Positions 6,790 through 15,700 are shown, counted from the first letter of the stretch. The stretch: DNA of 64,000 bases from Nocardia speluncae NBRC 108251 (GCF_001613245.1 NZ_BDBZ01000009.1:62001-126000), one strand, 5' to 3'. Notes: generated by a model not told the origin, from the letters alone. A program made the numbers and translations.

Positions 6790-8946
6790 ATGCGAAATCG
6801 CCTGGTGGCCACAGCCGGCTGGAGTGCACGTCGCCCGTGGCTCGCCATAATCGGATGGTTCGTCTTCGTTGCCCTGTGCATCGGGGTGGGAGCGGGGATC
6901 GGCGGGAAACCGGCTGCTACAGAGGATTTCCGGATCGGAGAAGCCGGGCGGGGTGAGGCGATCGCGGCCTCCGGTGGTCTGCAACCGCGAGCGGTGGAGC
7001 GGGTGCTCATCACCGGGGGTGGGGCCCGGCTGGACGGCGTGGCCGATAATGTCGCGCAGGAAGTTGCCGATCGGATGCTGCGGCTGCGGGAGGTCGAATC
7101 CGTGGCAGTACCGGTGTATTCACCCGGCAATACGGCGTTGCGGGTCGATGTGACCTTGATAGGGGCGGAGCTCGACGGGAAAAAGCATGTCGGTGCGCTG
7201 CGGGCGCAGACCGAGGAGGTGCAGCGGGCTCATCCCGAGCTGCTGATCGAGCAGACCGGTGGGCCTTCGATCAGCAGCGGTGTCGACGAGTTGCGCGGGC
7301 GGGACCTGGCCCGCACGGAGTTGATCGCATTACCGGTCACCTTCATCACCCTGATGTTCGTCTTTCGTTCAGTGGCAATGGCGCTGGTACCGGTGCTGCT
7401 GGCGGTGTCGTCGATCATCGCCGCCATCGGGTTGTCGATGCCCGCCTCGCACCTGTTTCCCGATAACGGTGTCGGCACCAACATCATCCTGCTCCTCGGT
7501 CTGGCTGTCGGCGTCGACTACACGCTGTTCTATTTGAAGCGTGCCCGGGAGGAGCGCGCCCGCTCCGGTGGAGTGCTGGGTGCACAGGCGTTGGTGGAAC
7601 TGGCTGCGGCGACCTCGGGCCGGGCTGTGGTTGTGTCCGGGCTTGCCGTCGCGGCCTCCACCGCGACCTTGTACTTCGCCGATGACGTGATCTTCTCCTC
7701 GATCGCCACCGCAGCGATACTGGTGACGCTGGTCGCGGTGATCAGCTCGCTTACCGCGCTACCGGCACTGCTTGCGGTGCTCACCCGTCGGGCCGCACGC
7801 AAGGCCGCGGTTACCGCACCGAACCACCGTGAGCCGTCGAACGGCGGGCGATTCACCAGGTTCCTGCTCGGTAGGATAGCGATGAAACCTGCTGCTGGAC
7901 TGGCGGTAGCGGTGACGGCGATGCTGGCGCTCACCGCGCCGGTGCTAGGTCTGGAACTCACCGATATGGGGCGGGAGACTCATCCGCGCACTATCCCCGC
8001 CATGCAGACCTTCGATCGTCTGAACGCCGCCTTCCCGGAACTGAAAGCGATGCACCGGGTGGTCGTCGCGGCGGAACCGGATCGGGCGAACGAGGTCACG
8101 GCCGCGCTGTATGCCCTGGCGCGACGGGCCGCGGCGGACCCGGCTCTGACGGGGACCTCGGACCTGCGTACCTCGGCCGACGGCCGCGTCGGTCTGCTGG
8201 AACTACCTGCGCCGCATTACGTCAGCGATAAAGCGGCCGTGGAGTCGCTCGAGAGAATCCGAGCGGACTACGTGCCGACCACGATCGGCGCCCTGTCCGA
8301 TATCGACTTCGCGGTGACCGGTGACGTCGCACGCTACGCGGACTACCCGGCACATCAGAAACAGAAGTTGCCCGTGATCATCGCTGCATTGTTGCTCGCG
8401 ACCTTCGTTCTGACGGCCGCGGCATTCCGGTCTCTCGCGCTCGGTGCGATCGGTGTGGTGCTGAACCTGCTCTCTGCGGGTGCATCTCTGGGACTGGTGA
8501 CCCTGGTCTTTCAGCACACCTGGGCCGAGGACCTGCTCGACTTCGACTCGACCGGCACGATCGGTTCCCGGGTGCCATTGCTGCTGCTGGTGATCCTGTT
8601 CGGCTTATCGATGGACTATCAGATCTTCGTGCTGAGCCGGATCGAAGAAGCCGTCGACAAGGGGCTGAATACCAGGCAAGCCGTGCTCGAAGGTGTCGGC
8701 GGTTCGGCCGCGGTGGTGACCGGCGCCGCATTCATCATGGTCACCGTGTTCGCCAGCTTCGTTCCGCTGCACATCATAGAAATGAAGCAGATGGGCTTCG
8801 CGCTCGCTGCCGCCGTACTCCTCGACGCGTTTGTCATCAGGATCGTGATCCTGCCCGCGCTACTGCTCATACTGGGGGAGCGAACCTGGTGGCCGGTCCG
8901 GCCGGTCGGCACCACTGAACGCTTCGTACCGGTGAAAGTAGGTTGA
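6790..8946 (+). CDS. MMPL-family RND transporter
   Basis: The ATG at 6790 (MRNRLVATAGWSARRPWLAIIGW) is chosen because the cytoplasmic-to-first-helix pattern RRPWLAIIGWF is how MmpL proteins begin; the open frame extends upstream but without that pattern. The 718-residue protein has the RND layout: TM1 (about 15-35), a large external loop, five TM helices (about 175-350), a second external loop, and a second set of five to six helices (about 520-700). Asp-Tyr pairs GVDYTLF and SMDYQIF mark TM4 and TM10, the proton-relay helices. MmpL proteins export lipids or hydrophobic compounds, or act in drug efflux. It overlaps or abuts the histidine kinase gene that follows, so the kinase and regulator probably control it. 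Confidence 0.9.
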   Translation: MRNRLVATAGWSARRPWLAIIGWFVFVALCIGVGAGIGGKPAATEDFRIGEAGRGEAIAASGGLQPRAVERVLITGGGARLDGVADNVAQEVADRMLRLREVESVAVPVYSPGNTALRVDVTLIGAELDGKKHVGALRAQTEEVQRAHPELLIEQTGGPSISSGVDELRGRDLARTELIALPVTFITLMFVFRSVAMALVPVLLAVSSIIAAIGLSMPASHLFPDNGVGTNIILLLGLAVGVDYTLFYLKRAREERARSGGVLGAQALVELAAATSGRAVVVSGLAVAASTATLYFADDVIFSSIATAAILVTLVAVISSLTALPALLAVLTRRAARKAAVTAPNHREPSNGGRFTRFLLGRIAMKPAAGLAVAVTAMLALTAPVLGLELTDMGRETHPRTIPAMQTFDRLNAAFPELKAMHRVVVAAEPDRANEVTAALYALARRAAADPALTGTSDLRTSADGRVGLLELPAPHYVSDKAAVESLERIRADYVPTTIGALSDIDFAVTGDVARYADYPAHQKQKLPVIIAALLLATFVLTAAAFRSLALGAIGVVLNLLSAGASLGLVTLVFQHTWAEDLLDFDSTGTIGSRVPLLLLVILFGLSMDYQIFVLSRIEEAVDKGLNTRQAVLEGVGGSAAVVTGAAFIMVTVFASFVPLHIIEMKQMGFALAAAVLLDAFVIRIVILPALLLILGERTWWPVRPVGTTERFVPVKVG

Positions 8947-8951
8947 TCGAA

Positions 8952-10124
8952 ATGTACGAGCAGCCGCGTACCGACGATCGATTCCGGGTGCGGATATTGC
9001 GGCGGTGGTACCACGGCTGTTGGGTCCTGTTCGGTCTGTGCCCGCCGGTGATCGCTGTGCACGACAGGATCGATGCCACGAAGTACGGGACGTGGGCGCT
9101 GGTGGCAGTACTCGCCGTGACCTACTTCGTCCTGAGGTGTTTTCCCGGCAATCCCCTGGTGCGGCCGAGCGGTTTCCTCTGGGTGCTCGTGCTGGTACTC
9201 GGCGGGACCGCGATCCTGCTCGACGGTGGCGCGGCGTTCTTCATCGTGTCGCTGCCCATGTTCTGGATTTATACCGCCACCCAGCGCCAGGCGATCGGCT
9301 TCATCGGTGCGGCCGCGGCCGCTACATTGATCGGTACTTTCACCGGGACGCCGTTTTCCCCGGGGAACGTGGTTTTTACCCTGATCGGCCTCGCCGGCGG
9401 TGTCTTGCTGGGGCTGTGGATGGACCGGGTGCTCGAACAGGGGGAAGAACGTGCCCGGATGCTCGGCGCCGAACTGGAACGCACACAATCGGAACTGGTC
9501 GCGGCGCACCAGCGGCAGGGCGCGGCCGAGGAACGTGAACGGCTCGCCCGCGAGATCCACGACACGCTGGCCCAGGGCTTTGCCTCCATCGTTGTGCTGG
9601 CCGAGGCGGCGCGCGCAGGCCTCGAAACCGATCCGGTGGCAAGCGCCGGACAACTCTTGTCCATCGAACGCACCGCCCGCGAAAACTTGACGGAAGCACG
9701 TGTCCTCGTCGGGCCGGCGCCGACGGGCGGTGTTGTGTCCGGCGGTATCGCACCGGCGCTTCGGCGCATTCTCGACAGGTTCGTCGAGGACACCGGGCTG
9801 GTCGTGGACGCGGAGCTGCACGATATCGGCTGTGATCAGCGCACCAGGATCGCACTGGTGCGCTGCGCCCAGGAATCGCTGGCCAATATCCGCAAGCACG
9901 CTGGGGCGAGCACGGTGAGCATCGTTCTGGCAGAAGGTACCTCCGGACCGGAACTCGAAATCACCGATGATGGAACAGGGTTCAGTCCCACTGCGGCCCG
10001 GGGGTTCGGCCTGAACGGTATGCGCGCCCGGCTCGCCGAACTCGGCGGTGAGCTCACCGTTACCAGTTCGCCCGGTGAAGGTACCCGCATCTTCGCCGTA
10101 CTACCCGCCGACGATCGGACGTGA
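8952..10124 (+). CDS. sensor histidine kinase, NarL-partner (HisKA_3) type
   Basis: ATG at 8952, six bases after the mmpL stop; a TTG at 8943 is an alternative. The 390-residue protein has four to six N-terminal membrane helices (about residues 15-165), a coiled-coil segment (EQGEERARMLGAELERTQSELVAA), and the dimerisation/phosphoacceptor helix EERERLAREIHDTLAQGF with the phosphorylated His (about residue 200). A C-terminal HATPase domain has EITDDGTGF as the G1 box and RGFGLNGMRARL as the G2 region. Short sensing loops suggest it detects a membrane or envelope signal. It pairs with the response regulator one base downstream. Confidence 0.9.
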   Translation: MYEQPRTDDRFRVRILRRWYHGCWVLFGLCPPVIAVHDRIDATKYGTWALVAVLAVTYFVLRCFPGNPLVRPSGFLWVLVLVLGGTAILLDGGAAFFIVSLPMFWIYTATQRQAIGFIGAAAAATLIGTFTGTPFSPGNVVFTLIGLAGGVLLGLWMDRVLEQGEERARMLGAELERTQSELVAAHQRQGAAEERERLAREIHDTLAQGFASIVVLAEAARAGLETDPVASAGQLLSIERTARENLTEARVLVGPAPTGGVVSGGIAPALRRILDRFVEDTGLVVDAELHDIGCDQRTRIALVRCAQESLANIRKHAGASTVSIVLAEGTSGPELEITDDGTGFSPTAARGFGLNGMRARLAELGGELTVTSSPGEGTRIFAVLPADDRT

Positions 10125-10125
10125 T

Positions 10126-10776
10126 GTGGCAGAACCTCTACGCCTGATTCTCGCGGACGACCATATCGTCATGCGTGCTGGTCTCACGGCACTGCTCGCC
10201 GCCGAAGCAAGTATCGATATCGTCGGTGAAACGGAGGACGGCCGCGCCGCCCTCGAACTCGCGAAGCGACTGAAACCCGATGTAGCCTTGCTCGATCTGC
10301 GCATGCCGGTCATGGACGGCGTAGCCGCTACCCGGGAGATCACCGGCCGCACCACAACGCGCGTCCTCATCCTGACCACCTACGACACCGACTCCGATAT
10401 CGAACGAGCCATCGAGGCCGGCGCTATGGGGTATCTCCTCAAGGACACCACTCGCGACCAACTCGTCGAGGCCATCCACTCCGCCGCCCGCGGCCGCACT
10501 GTCCTGGCTCCCCGGGTCGCGGATCTACTTGTCGCCCGGATGCGCCGCCCGGAACCGATACCCTTGACCGCTCGTGAAACCGACGTCCTGCAAGCCGTAG
10601 CCGCCGGGCTCTCCAACCCTGAAATCGGCAGGTTCCTGAGCATCGCCGAAGCCACCGTCAAGACCCATCTGCTTCGCATTTTCGCGAAACTCGACGTCAG
10701 CGACCGCACCCGCGCCGTGGTCGTCGCCCTGGATCGCGGGCTCCTGCCCCGGTCGAGGTCGGAAGGTCCGCGCTAG
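10126..10776 (+). CDS. NarL/FixJ-family response regulator
   Basis: The GTG at 10126 follows the kinase stop by one base, so translation is coupled. The 216-residue protein has a receiver domain (acidic pair in LILADDHIVMRAG, phospho-Asp in VALLDLRMP near residue 53, TTYD switch, and LLKDT with the conserved Lys) and a LuxR-type helix-turn-helix (LTARETDVLQAVAAGLSNPEIGR and ATVKTHLLRIFAKL, about residues 145-200). As the third gene of mmpL-HK-RR it most likely regulates its own operon; the 26-bp palindrome at 6710 is one candidate site. Confidence 0.9.
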   Translation: MAEPLRLILADDHIVMRAGLTALLAAEASIDIVGETEDGRAALELAKRLKPDVALLDLRMPVMDGVAATREITGRTTTRVLILTTYDTDSDIERAIEAGAMGYLLKDTTRDQLVEAIHSAARGRTVLAPRVADLLVARMRRPEPIPLTARETDVLQAVAAGLSNPEIGRFLSIAEATVKTHLLRIFAKLDVSDRTRAVVVALDRGLLPRSRSEGPR

Positions 10777-10816
10777 AGCCGGTCCGGATGCTCCGCTGCG
10801 TGCAGTTGCCCTCCGA

Positions 10817-10856
10817 ATCACCATCACCTGCGGTGCATCACCATCACCTGCGGTGC
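10817..10856. repeat. tandem direct repeat, two 20-bp units
   Basis: Two identical 20-bp units, each ATCACCATCACCTGCGGTGC, stand head to tail 40 bp after the response regulator stop. Each unit contains the small dyad CACCTGCGGTG. This may be part of a terminator or a recent slippage duplication. Confidence 0.7.
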
Positions 10857-10949
10857 GCCTCCAGCCATTACCGCCGCGGGCTGCGAGGGGACGACCAACG
10901 TACTGCGCTCGCGATTGTGATCGGATTAGAGCCGTTTAATTTGTCCAAC

Positions 10950-11070
10950 ATGTGCCCTCGGCAGGGCACATCGAAGATGGGAACGGGGACGACCTGCGGT
11001 TTTCGCGCGGTCGGTTGAGAATCGGAGCCGATTCCGGCCTGTAGACGCTCGGTGGTGGTCCAGACAGGGG
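10950..11070. repeat. dispersed repeat, copy A
   Basis: Begins with the hairpin TGTGCCC-TCGGCA-GGGCACA (10951-10970) and continues TCGAAGATGGGAACG, then GGGGACGACCTGCGGTTTTC. The same block recurs near 15.08, 35.14 and 36.96 kb. On the minus strand the segment after it (towards 11070) matches the last residues (TTxxRL) of the small-protein family found intact at 15155-15358 and 37032-37280, but the stop codon is mutated, so this copy is decayed. No left arm was recognised here. Confidence 0.65.
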
Positions 11071-11111
11071 TTGCAGCCATCCGGGACAATGCGCTCGGTG
11101 CAGTGGATCCC

Positions 11112-11753
11112 CTACACGAATCCCGATTCGTAGGCCACGATGACCGCCTGAGTGCGGTCTCGGGCGCCGAATTTCGCCAAGATCGAGCTGACATGGGTCT
11201 TCACCGTCTCCGACCCTACGTACAGGTCGGCCGCGATCTCCGCGTTCGATAGCCCTTTCGTCATCAGGCGCAGGACCGCCACTTCTCGTTGCGTGAGGTC
11301 AGCGCGGTCCAATATCGCGCGTGCGCTGTCGCTTCTGCGGCCTGCCGCCAGCAAGCGTACTGCGGCCGGATAGAGCACCGAATCGCCTTGTGCGACGGTG
11401 CGTACGGCGTTCGCGATCTCGACGGGGCGAGCGCGTTTGAGCAGGAATCCGTCGGCGCCGGCGCGCAACGCCTCGTAGACGTAGTCGTCGTTTTCGAAGG
11501 TGGTGATTATCAAGATCTTCGGTGGCTCCGGCACGGCTCGAAGTACCGTCCGGGTGGCTTCGATCCCGTCCATCAGCGGCATCCGCACGTCCATGGCGAT
11601 GACATCCGGGCGCAGTCGCCTGACCTCGCCGACCACCGACACACCATCGGACGCTTCGCCGACCACCGTAATTCCCTCTTGCGCCTCGAGAATCGCCCGC
11701 AGCCCGGCCCGCGTCAACGGTTCGTCGTCTACCAGCAGCACCGAAATGGTCAC
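11112..11753 (-). CDS. NarL/FixJ-family response regulator
   Basis: A 213-residue protein starting MTISVLLVDDEPLTRAGLRAI. Receiver domain with acidic residues in LVDDEP, phospho-Asp in VIAMDVRMPLMDG (about residue 53), the TTFEND switch and FLLKRA (conserved Lys). A LuxR-type helix-turn-helix (LTQREVAVLRLMTKGLSNAEI, then ETVKTHVSSILAKF) lies at about residues 150-205. The start is 4 bp after the stop of the kinase gene, so the two are an operon (kinase first). They are divergent from an ABC transporter operon, its likely target. The gene runs convergently towards the other two-component operon. Confidence 0.9.
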   Translation of the reverse strand: MTISVLLVDDEPLTRAGLRAILEAQEGITVVGEASDGVSVVGEVRRLRPDVIAMDVRMPLMDGIEATRTVLRAVPEPPKILIITTFENDDYVYEALRAGADGFLLKRARPVEIANAVRTVAQGDSVLYPAAVRLLAAGRRSDSARAILDRADLTQREVAVLRLMTKGLSNAEIAADLYVGSETVKTHVSSILAKFGARDRTQAVIVAYESGFV

Positions 11754-11757
11754 CGAA

Positions 11758-12954
11758 TCACCCTAGGCCGTGGGTCGGTAGCCGAACCCATGTCCGCCAC
11801 TGCCCGTCCTCCAGGCCCATACGAGCATCGCCGCCGAGTAGTTCGGCACGTTCCCGAATCCCCCGCAGCCCGCTGCCGTGATCGGCCGGGACAGCTCGAT
11901 CGGCCGCCGATTCGGCGGCAGGGACAGGATTCGACACGTCCAACTCGAGCCATTGCGCGTCCACGTACACACGAACCTGCACAGCGACGCGGCCGGCATG
12001 GCGCAGAGCATTGGTGAGTGCTTCCTGCAGAATTCGATAACCCTCGCGCGAAATCGGACCGGAAACCCGCTCTATCGGGCCGGTGATGTCGATATCGATG
12101 GTGGCTCCCGCCGAACGGGCCGAGTCGAACAGTCCGGAAGCCGCGGTCAGCATCGGACGCTGGTCCACGGGCGTGCTCGGCTCACGCAGCACTGCGAGCA
12201 CGCGCTCCAGATCCCCCAACGCGGTGCGGCCCGTGTCTTCGATCGCAGCGAGCGCGGTGCCGGTGAACTCCGGCTCACCGGTCGCGCGGGCGGCACCGGC
12301 CTGCAACACCATCGCGGTGAGCGAGTGGCCGATCGAGTCGTGCAATTCCCGGGCGATACGGTTGTTTTCCAGCAGCCGTTGGGTGCGCTCTTCCAGAGCG
12401 TGCAGACGCGTCGAGGCCGAGGGGCCGAGCAACCACCGCGCGCAGGCGGTGACCAACTCACCGAGGCCGACCAGCAGAGCGAGCAGCACCAGAATCGGTA
12501 GCGGCGCGATTAGCGCATACCACCACCGCGGACCGGTGAGGGGTAGCAGCGTGTCCCCGGTGGGCCCGGCGCCCAGCGCCGCTCTCACGAAATCCGAGCA
12601 CAGCAGGATCGCTGGTATGCCGACGCCGAACAACGCCGTGCTCAACAACAATCTGATCTCGAGCCACAGTACGGTCCGCCAGCGATCCGCCCAGTCGGCG
12701 GCAGGCGCCACGGCGATCGAGGCATCGGTGGCACCGCGTTCGTGCGGGGTGAGAAACAGTTGAGCCTGGATCGCCTCGGCCAGCCGCATTCCTGGGATCA
12801 ACCCGATCGGTACGGCCAGCAGGAGCGGCACCCAAGGACTGTGCATGTCGATGAACATCCACAACGCCGCTGCGGTCATCGGCAGGGCCAGATGCAGTCC
12901 ACGGGTATAGGTCACCGAACGTGCCAGTGGCCGCAACAGTGCTTTGAACACCAT
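11758..12954 (-). CDS. sensor histidine kinase, HisKA_3 type
   Basis: Start taken at the ATG at 12954 (MVFKALLRPLARS); the frame remains open upstream to 13089 but that part is not protein-like and would overlap the divergent promoter. The 398-residue protein has membrane segments at about residues 22-60 and 115-195, then a phosphoacceptor helix RIARELHDSIGHSLTAMVLQ (His near residue 230), and a HATPase domain with an N box (LQEALTNALRHA) and a G2 region (GSGLRGIRERAELL). The layout resembles LiaS/DesK kinases, which sense membrane stress. It forms an operon with the response regulator downstream and is divergent from the ABC transporter genes. Confidence 0.88.
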   Translation of the reverse strand: MVFKALLRPLARSVTYTRGLHLALPMTAAALWMFIDMHSPWVPLLLAVPIGLIPGMRLAEAIQAQLFLTPHERGATDASIAVAPAADWADRWRTVLWLEIRLLLSTALFGVGIPAILLCSDFVRAALGAGPTGDTLLPLTGPRWWYALIAPLPILVLLALLVGLGELVTACARWLLGPSASTRLHALEERTQRLLENNRIARELHDSIGHSLTAMVLQAGAARATGEPEFTGTALAAIEDTGRTALGDLERVLAVLREPSTPVDQRPMLTAASGLFDSARSAGATIDIDITGPIERVSGPISREGYRILQEALTNALRHAGRVAVQVRVYVDAQWLELDVSNPVPAAESAADRAVPADHGSGLRGIRERAELLGGDARMGLEDGQWRTWVRLPTHGLG

Positions 12955-12985
12955 GCCATCGTGCCAGCGCTCGATGGCCGACGAT

Positions 12986-13001
12986 TCCCCCGCGCGGGGG
13001 A
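12986..13001. promoter_or_regulatory. 16-bp perfect palindrome in a divergent promoter region
   Basis: TCCCCCGCGCGGGGGA is self-complementary over all 16 bases and lies in the 103-bp gap between the kinase gene (minus) and the ABC transporter gene (plus). It could bind the response regulator and serve both promoters, or act as a simple hairpin. Only the dyad is observed. Confidence 0.4.
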
Positions 13002-13057
13002 GGCGATACCCGCTCGGTGGGGAAGTCTTGTCATCGCAGCCAGGCGATGGTGTGAGC

Positions 13058-13984
13058 ATGACCAGTATCGAAGTCCGCGAACTCAGCAAGGTTTACCGAC
13101 GCACCAGGGCTGTCGACGGGATCGACTTCTCGGTCCGCCCCGGGCGCGTCACCGGATTCCTCGGCCCCAACGGCGCGGGCAAGTCGACTACGATGCGGCT
13201 GATTCTCGGCCTGGATCGGCCGAGTTCGGGGACAGCGACCATCGGCGGTCGCCGGTTTCGCGACATCGACTGGCCACTGCGCACGGTCGGCGCCCTGCTC
13301 GATGCCGCAGCCGCGCATTCGGCCCGCACCGCGCATGACCATCTCCTCGCGCTCGCTGTCGGCAACCGTATTCCGGCCCGCCGGGTCACCGCGGTCCTCG
13401 AGGAGGTCGGGCTGGGGGCGATGGCAAGGCGTCGAGTCCGCACCTATTCGCTCGGCATGCGCCAGCGCCTCGGTATCGCGGCCGCGCTACTGGGTGATCC
13501 ACCGGTCGTCATGCTCGACGAACCGTCCAATGGGCTCGATCCGGAGGGGATCATCTGGATCCGGGAAACGCTGCGCCGCTTGGCGGGCGAGGGCCGTACC
13601 GTGCTCGTCTCCAGTCACCTGATGGGCGAGACCGCCGCGTTCGCCGACCAGCTGATTGTGCTGGGGCGCGGCCGAGTGCTTGCCGATACCGCCTTGCAGA
13701 CCTTCATCGGCGATCACGTGCAGCCGCGAGTCCGGGTGCGTACGACCGACGAAGCGCGGTTACGCGAGGTGCTGGCCGGTGCCGGAATCGATGCGATCGA
13801 GGAGTCCGGGCACTGGTTCATCCAGGGCCAGCGCCTCGACCGGATCGGCCCGCTACTCGCGGGCGCGGGCGTCCCGGTCCTCGAACTCTCCGATGAGCAG
13901 GCGTCTCTGGAACAGGCATACCTCGAATTGACCTCGGCCGACAGTGAATACGCGGCCACTACCCCCGCATCCGAGAAGGCATGA
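13058..13984 (+). CDS. ABC transporter ATP-binding protein
   Basis: ATG at 13058 (MTSIEVRELSKVYRR) gives 308 residues. All nucleotide-binding motifs are present: Walker A GPNGAGKST (about residues 37-45), a signature region YSLGMRQRLGIA (about 128-139), Walker B VVMLDEPSNGLDP (about 150-162) and the H-loop SSHLMGE (about 186). The C-terminal 90 residues form the accessory domain typical of DrrA/bacitracin-type exporters. The stop overlaps the permease start (ATGA), so the two are translationally coupled. It probably energises export of a drug, peptide or lipid, under control of the divergent two-component system. Confidence 0.93.
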   Translation: MTSIEVRELSKVYRRTRAVDGIDFSVRPGRVTGFLGPNGAGKSTTMRLILGLDRPSSGTATIGGRRFRDIDWPLRTVGALLDAAAAHSARTAHDHLLALAVGNRIPARRVTAVLEEVGLGAMARRRVRTYSLGMRQRLGIAAALLGDPPVVMLDEPSNGLDPEGIIWIRETLRRLAGEGRTVLVSSHLMGETAAFADQLIVLGRGRVLADTALQTFIGDHVQPRVRVRTTDEARLREVLAGAGIDAIEESGHWFIQGQRLDRIGPLLAGAGVPVLELSDEQASLEQAYLELTSADSEYAATTPASEKA

Positions 13985-14730
13985 CAATGACGTTCACCCC
14001 GGTACTTCGCTCGGAATGGATCAAGGCTCGATCACTGCCATCGCTGAACGGCATTCTGGTGCTGTTGCTCGCGGTGACGGTCGGACTCTCACTGCTCGGC
14101 AGCGCCACGCTTGCGCACGAAGCGAAGGGCACAGCGGATTTCGATCCGGTGCTGCTGTCGTTCTTCGGCATCAATTTCGGGCAGGTCATCGCCATCGCCT
14201 TCGGTGCGGCCTGCGCTTCGGGACCCTACCGCGACAACGGCATGCGAGTATGGCTCACGGCCGTTCCACGGCGGGGCCTGCTGTACTCGGCCAATCTGAC
14301 CGTGATCGGTGCACTGACTTTCAGTGTCGGGCTCGTCACAGGTGTGATCTGCTTCCTCGTCGGCCGGCCACTCATCGGCGACGGCGCGATCGGACTGGAC
14401 GATCCGGTCGGCTGGCGCGCCATGCTCGGCTGCGCGGTGCACCTGACGCTGATGGCGCTGATTGCTGCAGGGGTCGCCACCCTGCTGCGCAGTTCGGCCG
14501 CCACCATGGGCGTGCTGATCCCACTCGTCCTGATGCTTTCGTTCGTGCTCGGCGATGTCACCCGCGGTGGGAGCATCGCGGAGTTCCTGCCGGATCGTGC
14601 GGGCCGCCAGGTCCTGGTATACGACCCCACCGGCGTCCTCGGTCCCTGGACAGGTCTTGCGGTCACCGCATGCTGGGCAGCGGCGGCCATCGGAGTGGGC
14701 TGGATGGCGCTGCGCCGCCGCGACTCCTAG
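13981..14730 (+). CDS. ABC transporter permease
   Basis: Starts inside the ATGA overlap with the ATPase gene. The 249-residue protein has about six membrane helices (around residues 20-40, 58-76, 103-125, 145-170, 175-195 and 220-240) and begins VLRSEWIKARSLPSL, the usual cytoplasmic start of ABC-2 type permeases that pair with DrrA-like ATPases. No separate solute-binding protein is nearby, consistent with an exporter. Confidence 0.88.
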   Translation: MTMTFTPVLRSEWIKARSLPSLNGILVLLLAVTVGLSLLGSATLAHEAKGTADFDPVLLSFFGINFGQVIAIAFGAACASGPYRDNGMRVWLTAVPRRGLLYSANLTVIGALTFSVGLVTGVICFLVGRPLIGDGAIGLDDPVGWRAMLGCAVHLTLMALIAAGVATLLRSSAATMGVLIPLVLMLSFVLGDVTRGGSIAEFLPDRAGRQVLVYDPTGVLGPWTGLAVTACWAAAAIGVGWMALRRRDS

Positions 14731-15040
14731 CTGGAACCGCTGGGCAGCAGTCCCGCCGAGGCGATGCCGAGCTCCTTGGCCGGCGGGCGCCGGGTGCCGC
14801 GGGGCGGGGCGACACCGTTTTCCCCTGGTGCGATCGCCACACCGATCTTCCAGTACCACTTCGACCTCGAAGCGACCATGTGTCACGTCGACAACGTGCC
14901 GCTCGAGGAAACGCGCCGCCTTGCGCGACTCGACTTACCGGCTCAGGAATTCGCTACTCGATGATGGTGTGCATTGTGTGGAATGCCACCGCAGGACGTT
15001 GAGAAGAGCTGCGGCCTGCTGTCACAGTGAAACTGCGTTT
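14731..15040. other. 310 bp after the ABC operon, possible gene debris
   Basis: A 66-codon frame (14764-14964, plus) ends YHFDLEATMCHVDNVPLEETRRLARLDLP, which looks partly protein-like but has no ribosome-binding site or recognised family. It may be the tail of a decayed gene. The segment ends at repeat copy B. Confidence 0.3.
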
Positions 15041-15160
15041 TACCTGCGGAAACGCGGTCGCAGGTTTGTGCCCTCGGCGGGGCACGTCGAACATGGGAAC
15101 GGGGACGACCTGCGGTTTTCCTGTGGGCGGTTGGTGGTCGAAGCCGATTATGAGTTATAG
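15041..15160. repeat. dispersed repeat, copy B
   Basis: Contains the stem-loop ACCTGCG-GAAACGCGGT-CGCAGGT (15042-15065), the hairpin TGTGCCC-TCGGCG-GGGCACG (15067-15086), then TCGAACATGGGAACG and GACGACCTGCGGTTTTC. The right end runs into the stop codon of the small minus-strand gene at 15155. The first part matches the downstream flank and 3' end of tRNA-Arg at 58444. A left inverted arm, present in copies D and E, is not seen here. Confidence 0.75.
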
Positions 15161-15358
15161 GTGGGTGGTGCTGCTGTCTCGCTGTACCGCTTGCCATCGT
15201 GCGATCGCATGGAAGGTGTTGGCCTGAAGTCGTGTGAGTGTCTCTGCCTCCGTTCCGTCGGCGAGGATGATTTCGAAGTCAGCTTCTGGTCCGTTTGTCC
15301 GTCGAGGCTGGCGGTCGGTGAGGTGTGGCTCGACGGGTTCGGTTGCACGGGGCGGCAT
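15155..15358 (-). CDS. small conserved protein of the repeat-associated family
   Basis: 67 residues from the ATG at 15358. The core (FEIILADGTEAETLTRLQANTFHAIARWQAVQRD, quoted here in parts: FEIILADG, EAETLTRLQA, HAIARWQAVQRD) matches the 82-residue product at 37032-37280 (VEIILIDE, EALTQQQA, EIAHWQADRTD), and both end in TTxL. Codons just upstream of the ATG still encode YEILPRM, as in the relative, but a TGA precedes them. The helical, charged core looks like a short coiled coil. No known domain. The family is always followed by the hairpin repeat, so gene and repeat travel together. Confidence 0.55.
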   Translation of the reverse strand: MPPRATEPVEPHLTDRQPRRTNGPEADFEIILADGTEAETLTRLQANTFHAIARWQAVQRDSSTTHL

Positions 15359-15700
15359 GCGGGGGAGTATCTCGTATCAGTTGGTTTGCGAGGAAGGACA
15401 CGCTCGAACCCTCGGTAATGCCGATCACCGGAGGTTCACGGAAGCCGCCGCACGACGTGCGGGTGGCGATGGTTCGGATATGCGTCGTCGATAGGCTCAA
15501 GGTGATGTCGCAGGGCTGTTCCGGTATGGGTATCTCATGCGTTGATCACGGTGTGCCGACCGAGGAGGCGCCGGGTCCGCCGTTGGTGTCTCGGTACGGA
15601 TCAGGTAGCCACGCCCTGCAGGGCCATTCTCGGGCTCCGGCGGATCGGCAGAAGCGCTGAAAGCTGTTGGCCTTCGACGCAATCGTGAAACCATCTTCGT
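15359..15700. other. 340 bp without a clear gene
   Basis: Open frames on both strands (15279-15500 minus, 15325-15660 plus, 15497-15694 minus) are short, mutually overlapping and of low-complexity composition. The left part is the former 5' region of the small gene at 15155; the right part must hold the promoter of the gene at 15701. Confidence 0.35.

Noticed and set aside
8619-9899. 426-codon minus-strand frame opposite mmpL and the kinase
   Set aside because: Antisense shadow of two well-supported genes.
10817-10856. CRISPR array
   Set aside because: Only two adjacent units without spacers. No array with regular spacers and no cas gene was seen anywhere in the window.
10951-10970. A tRNA gene at the GTGCCCTCGGC repeats
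   Set aside because: Only the acceptor-like string is shared; D, anticodon and T arms are missing in all repeat copies except the real gene at 58444.
12944-13057. Extended N-terminus for the ABC ATPase (start at 12944)
   Set aside because: The extra 38 residues are not conserved in type and would include the divergent promoter and the 16-bp dyad.
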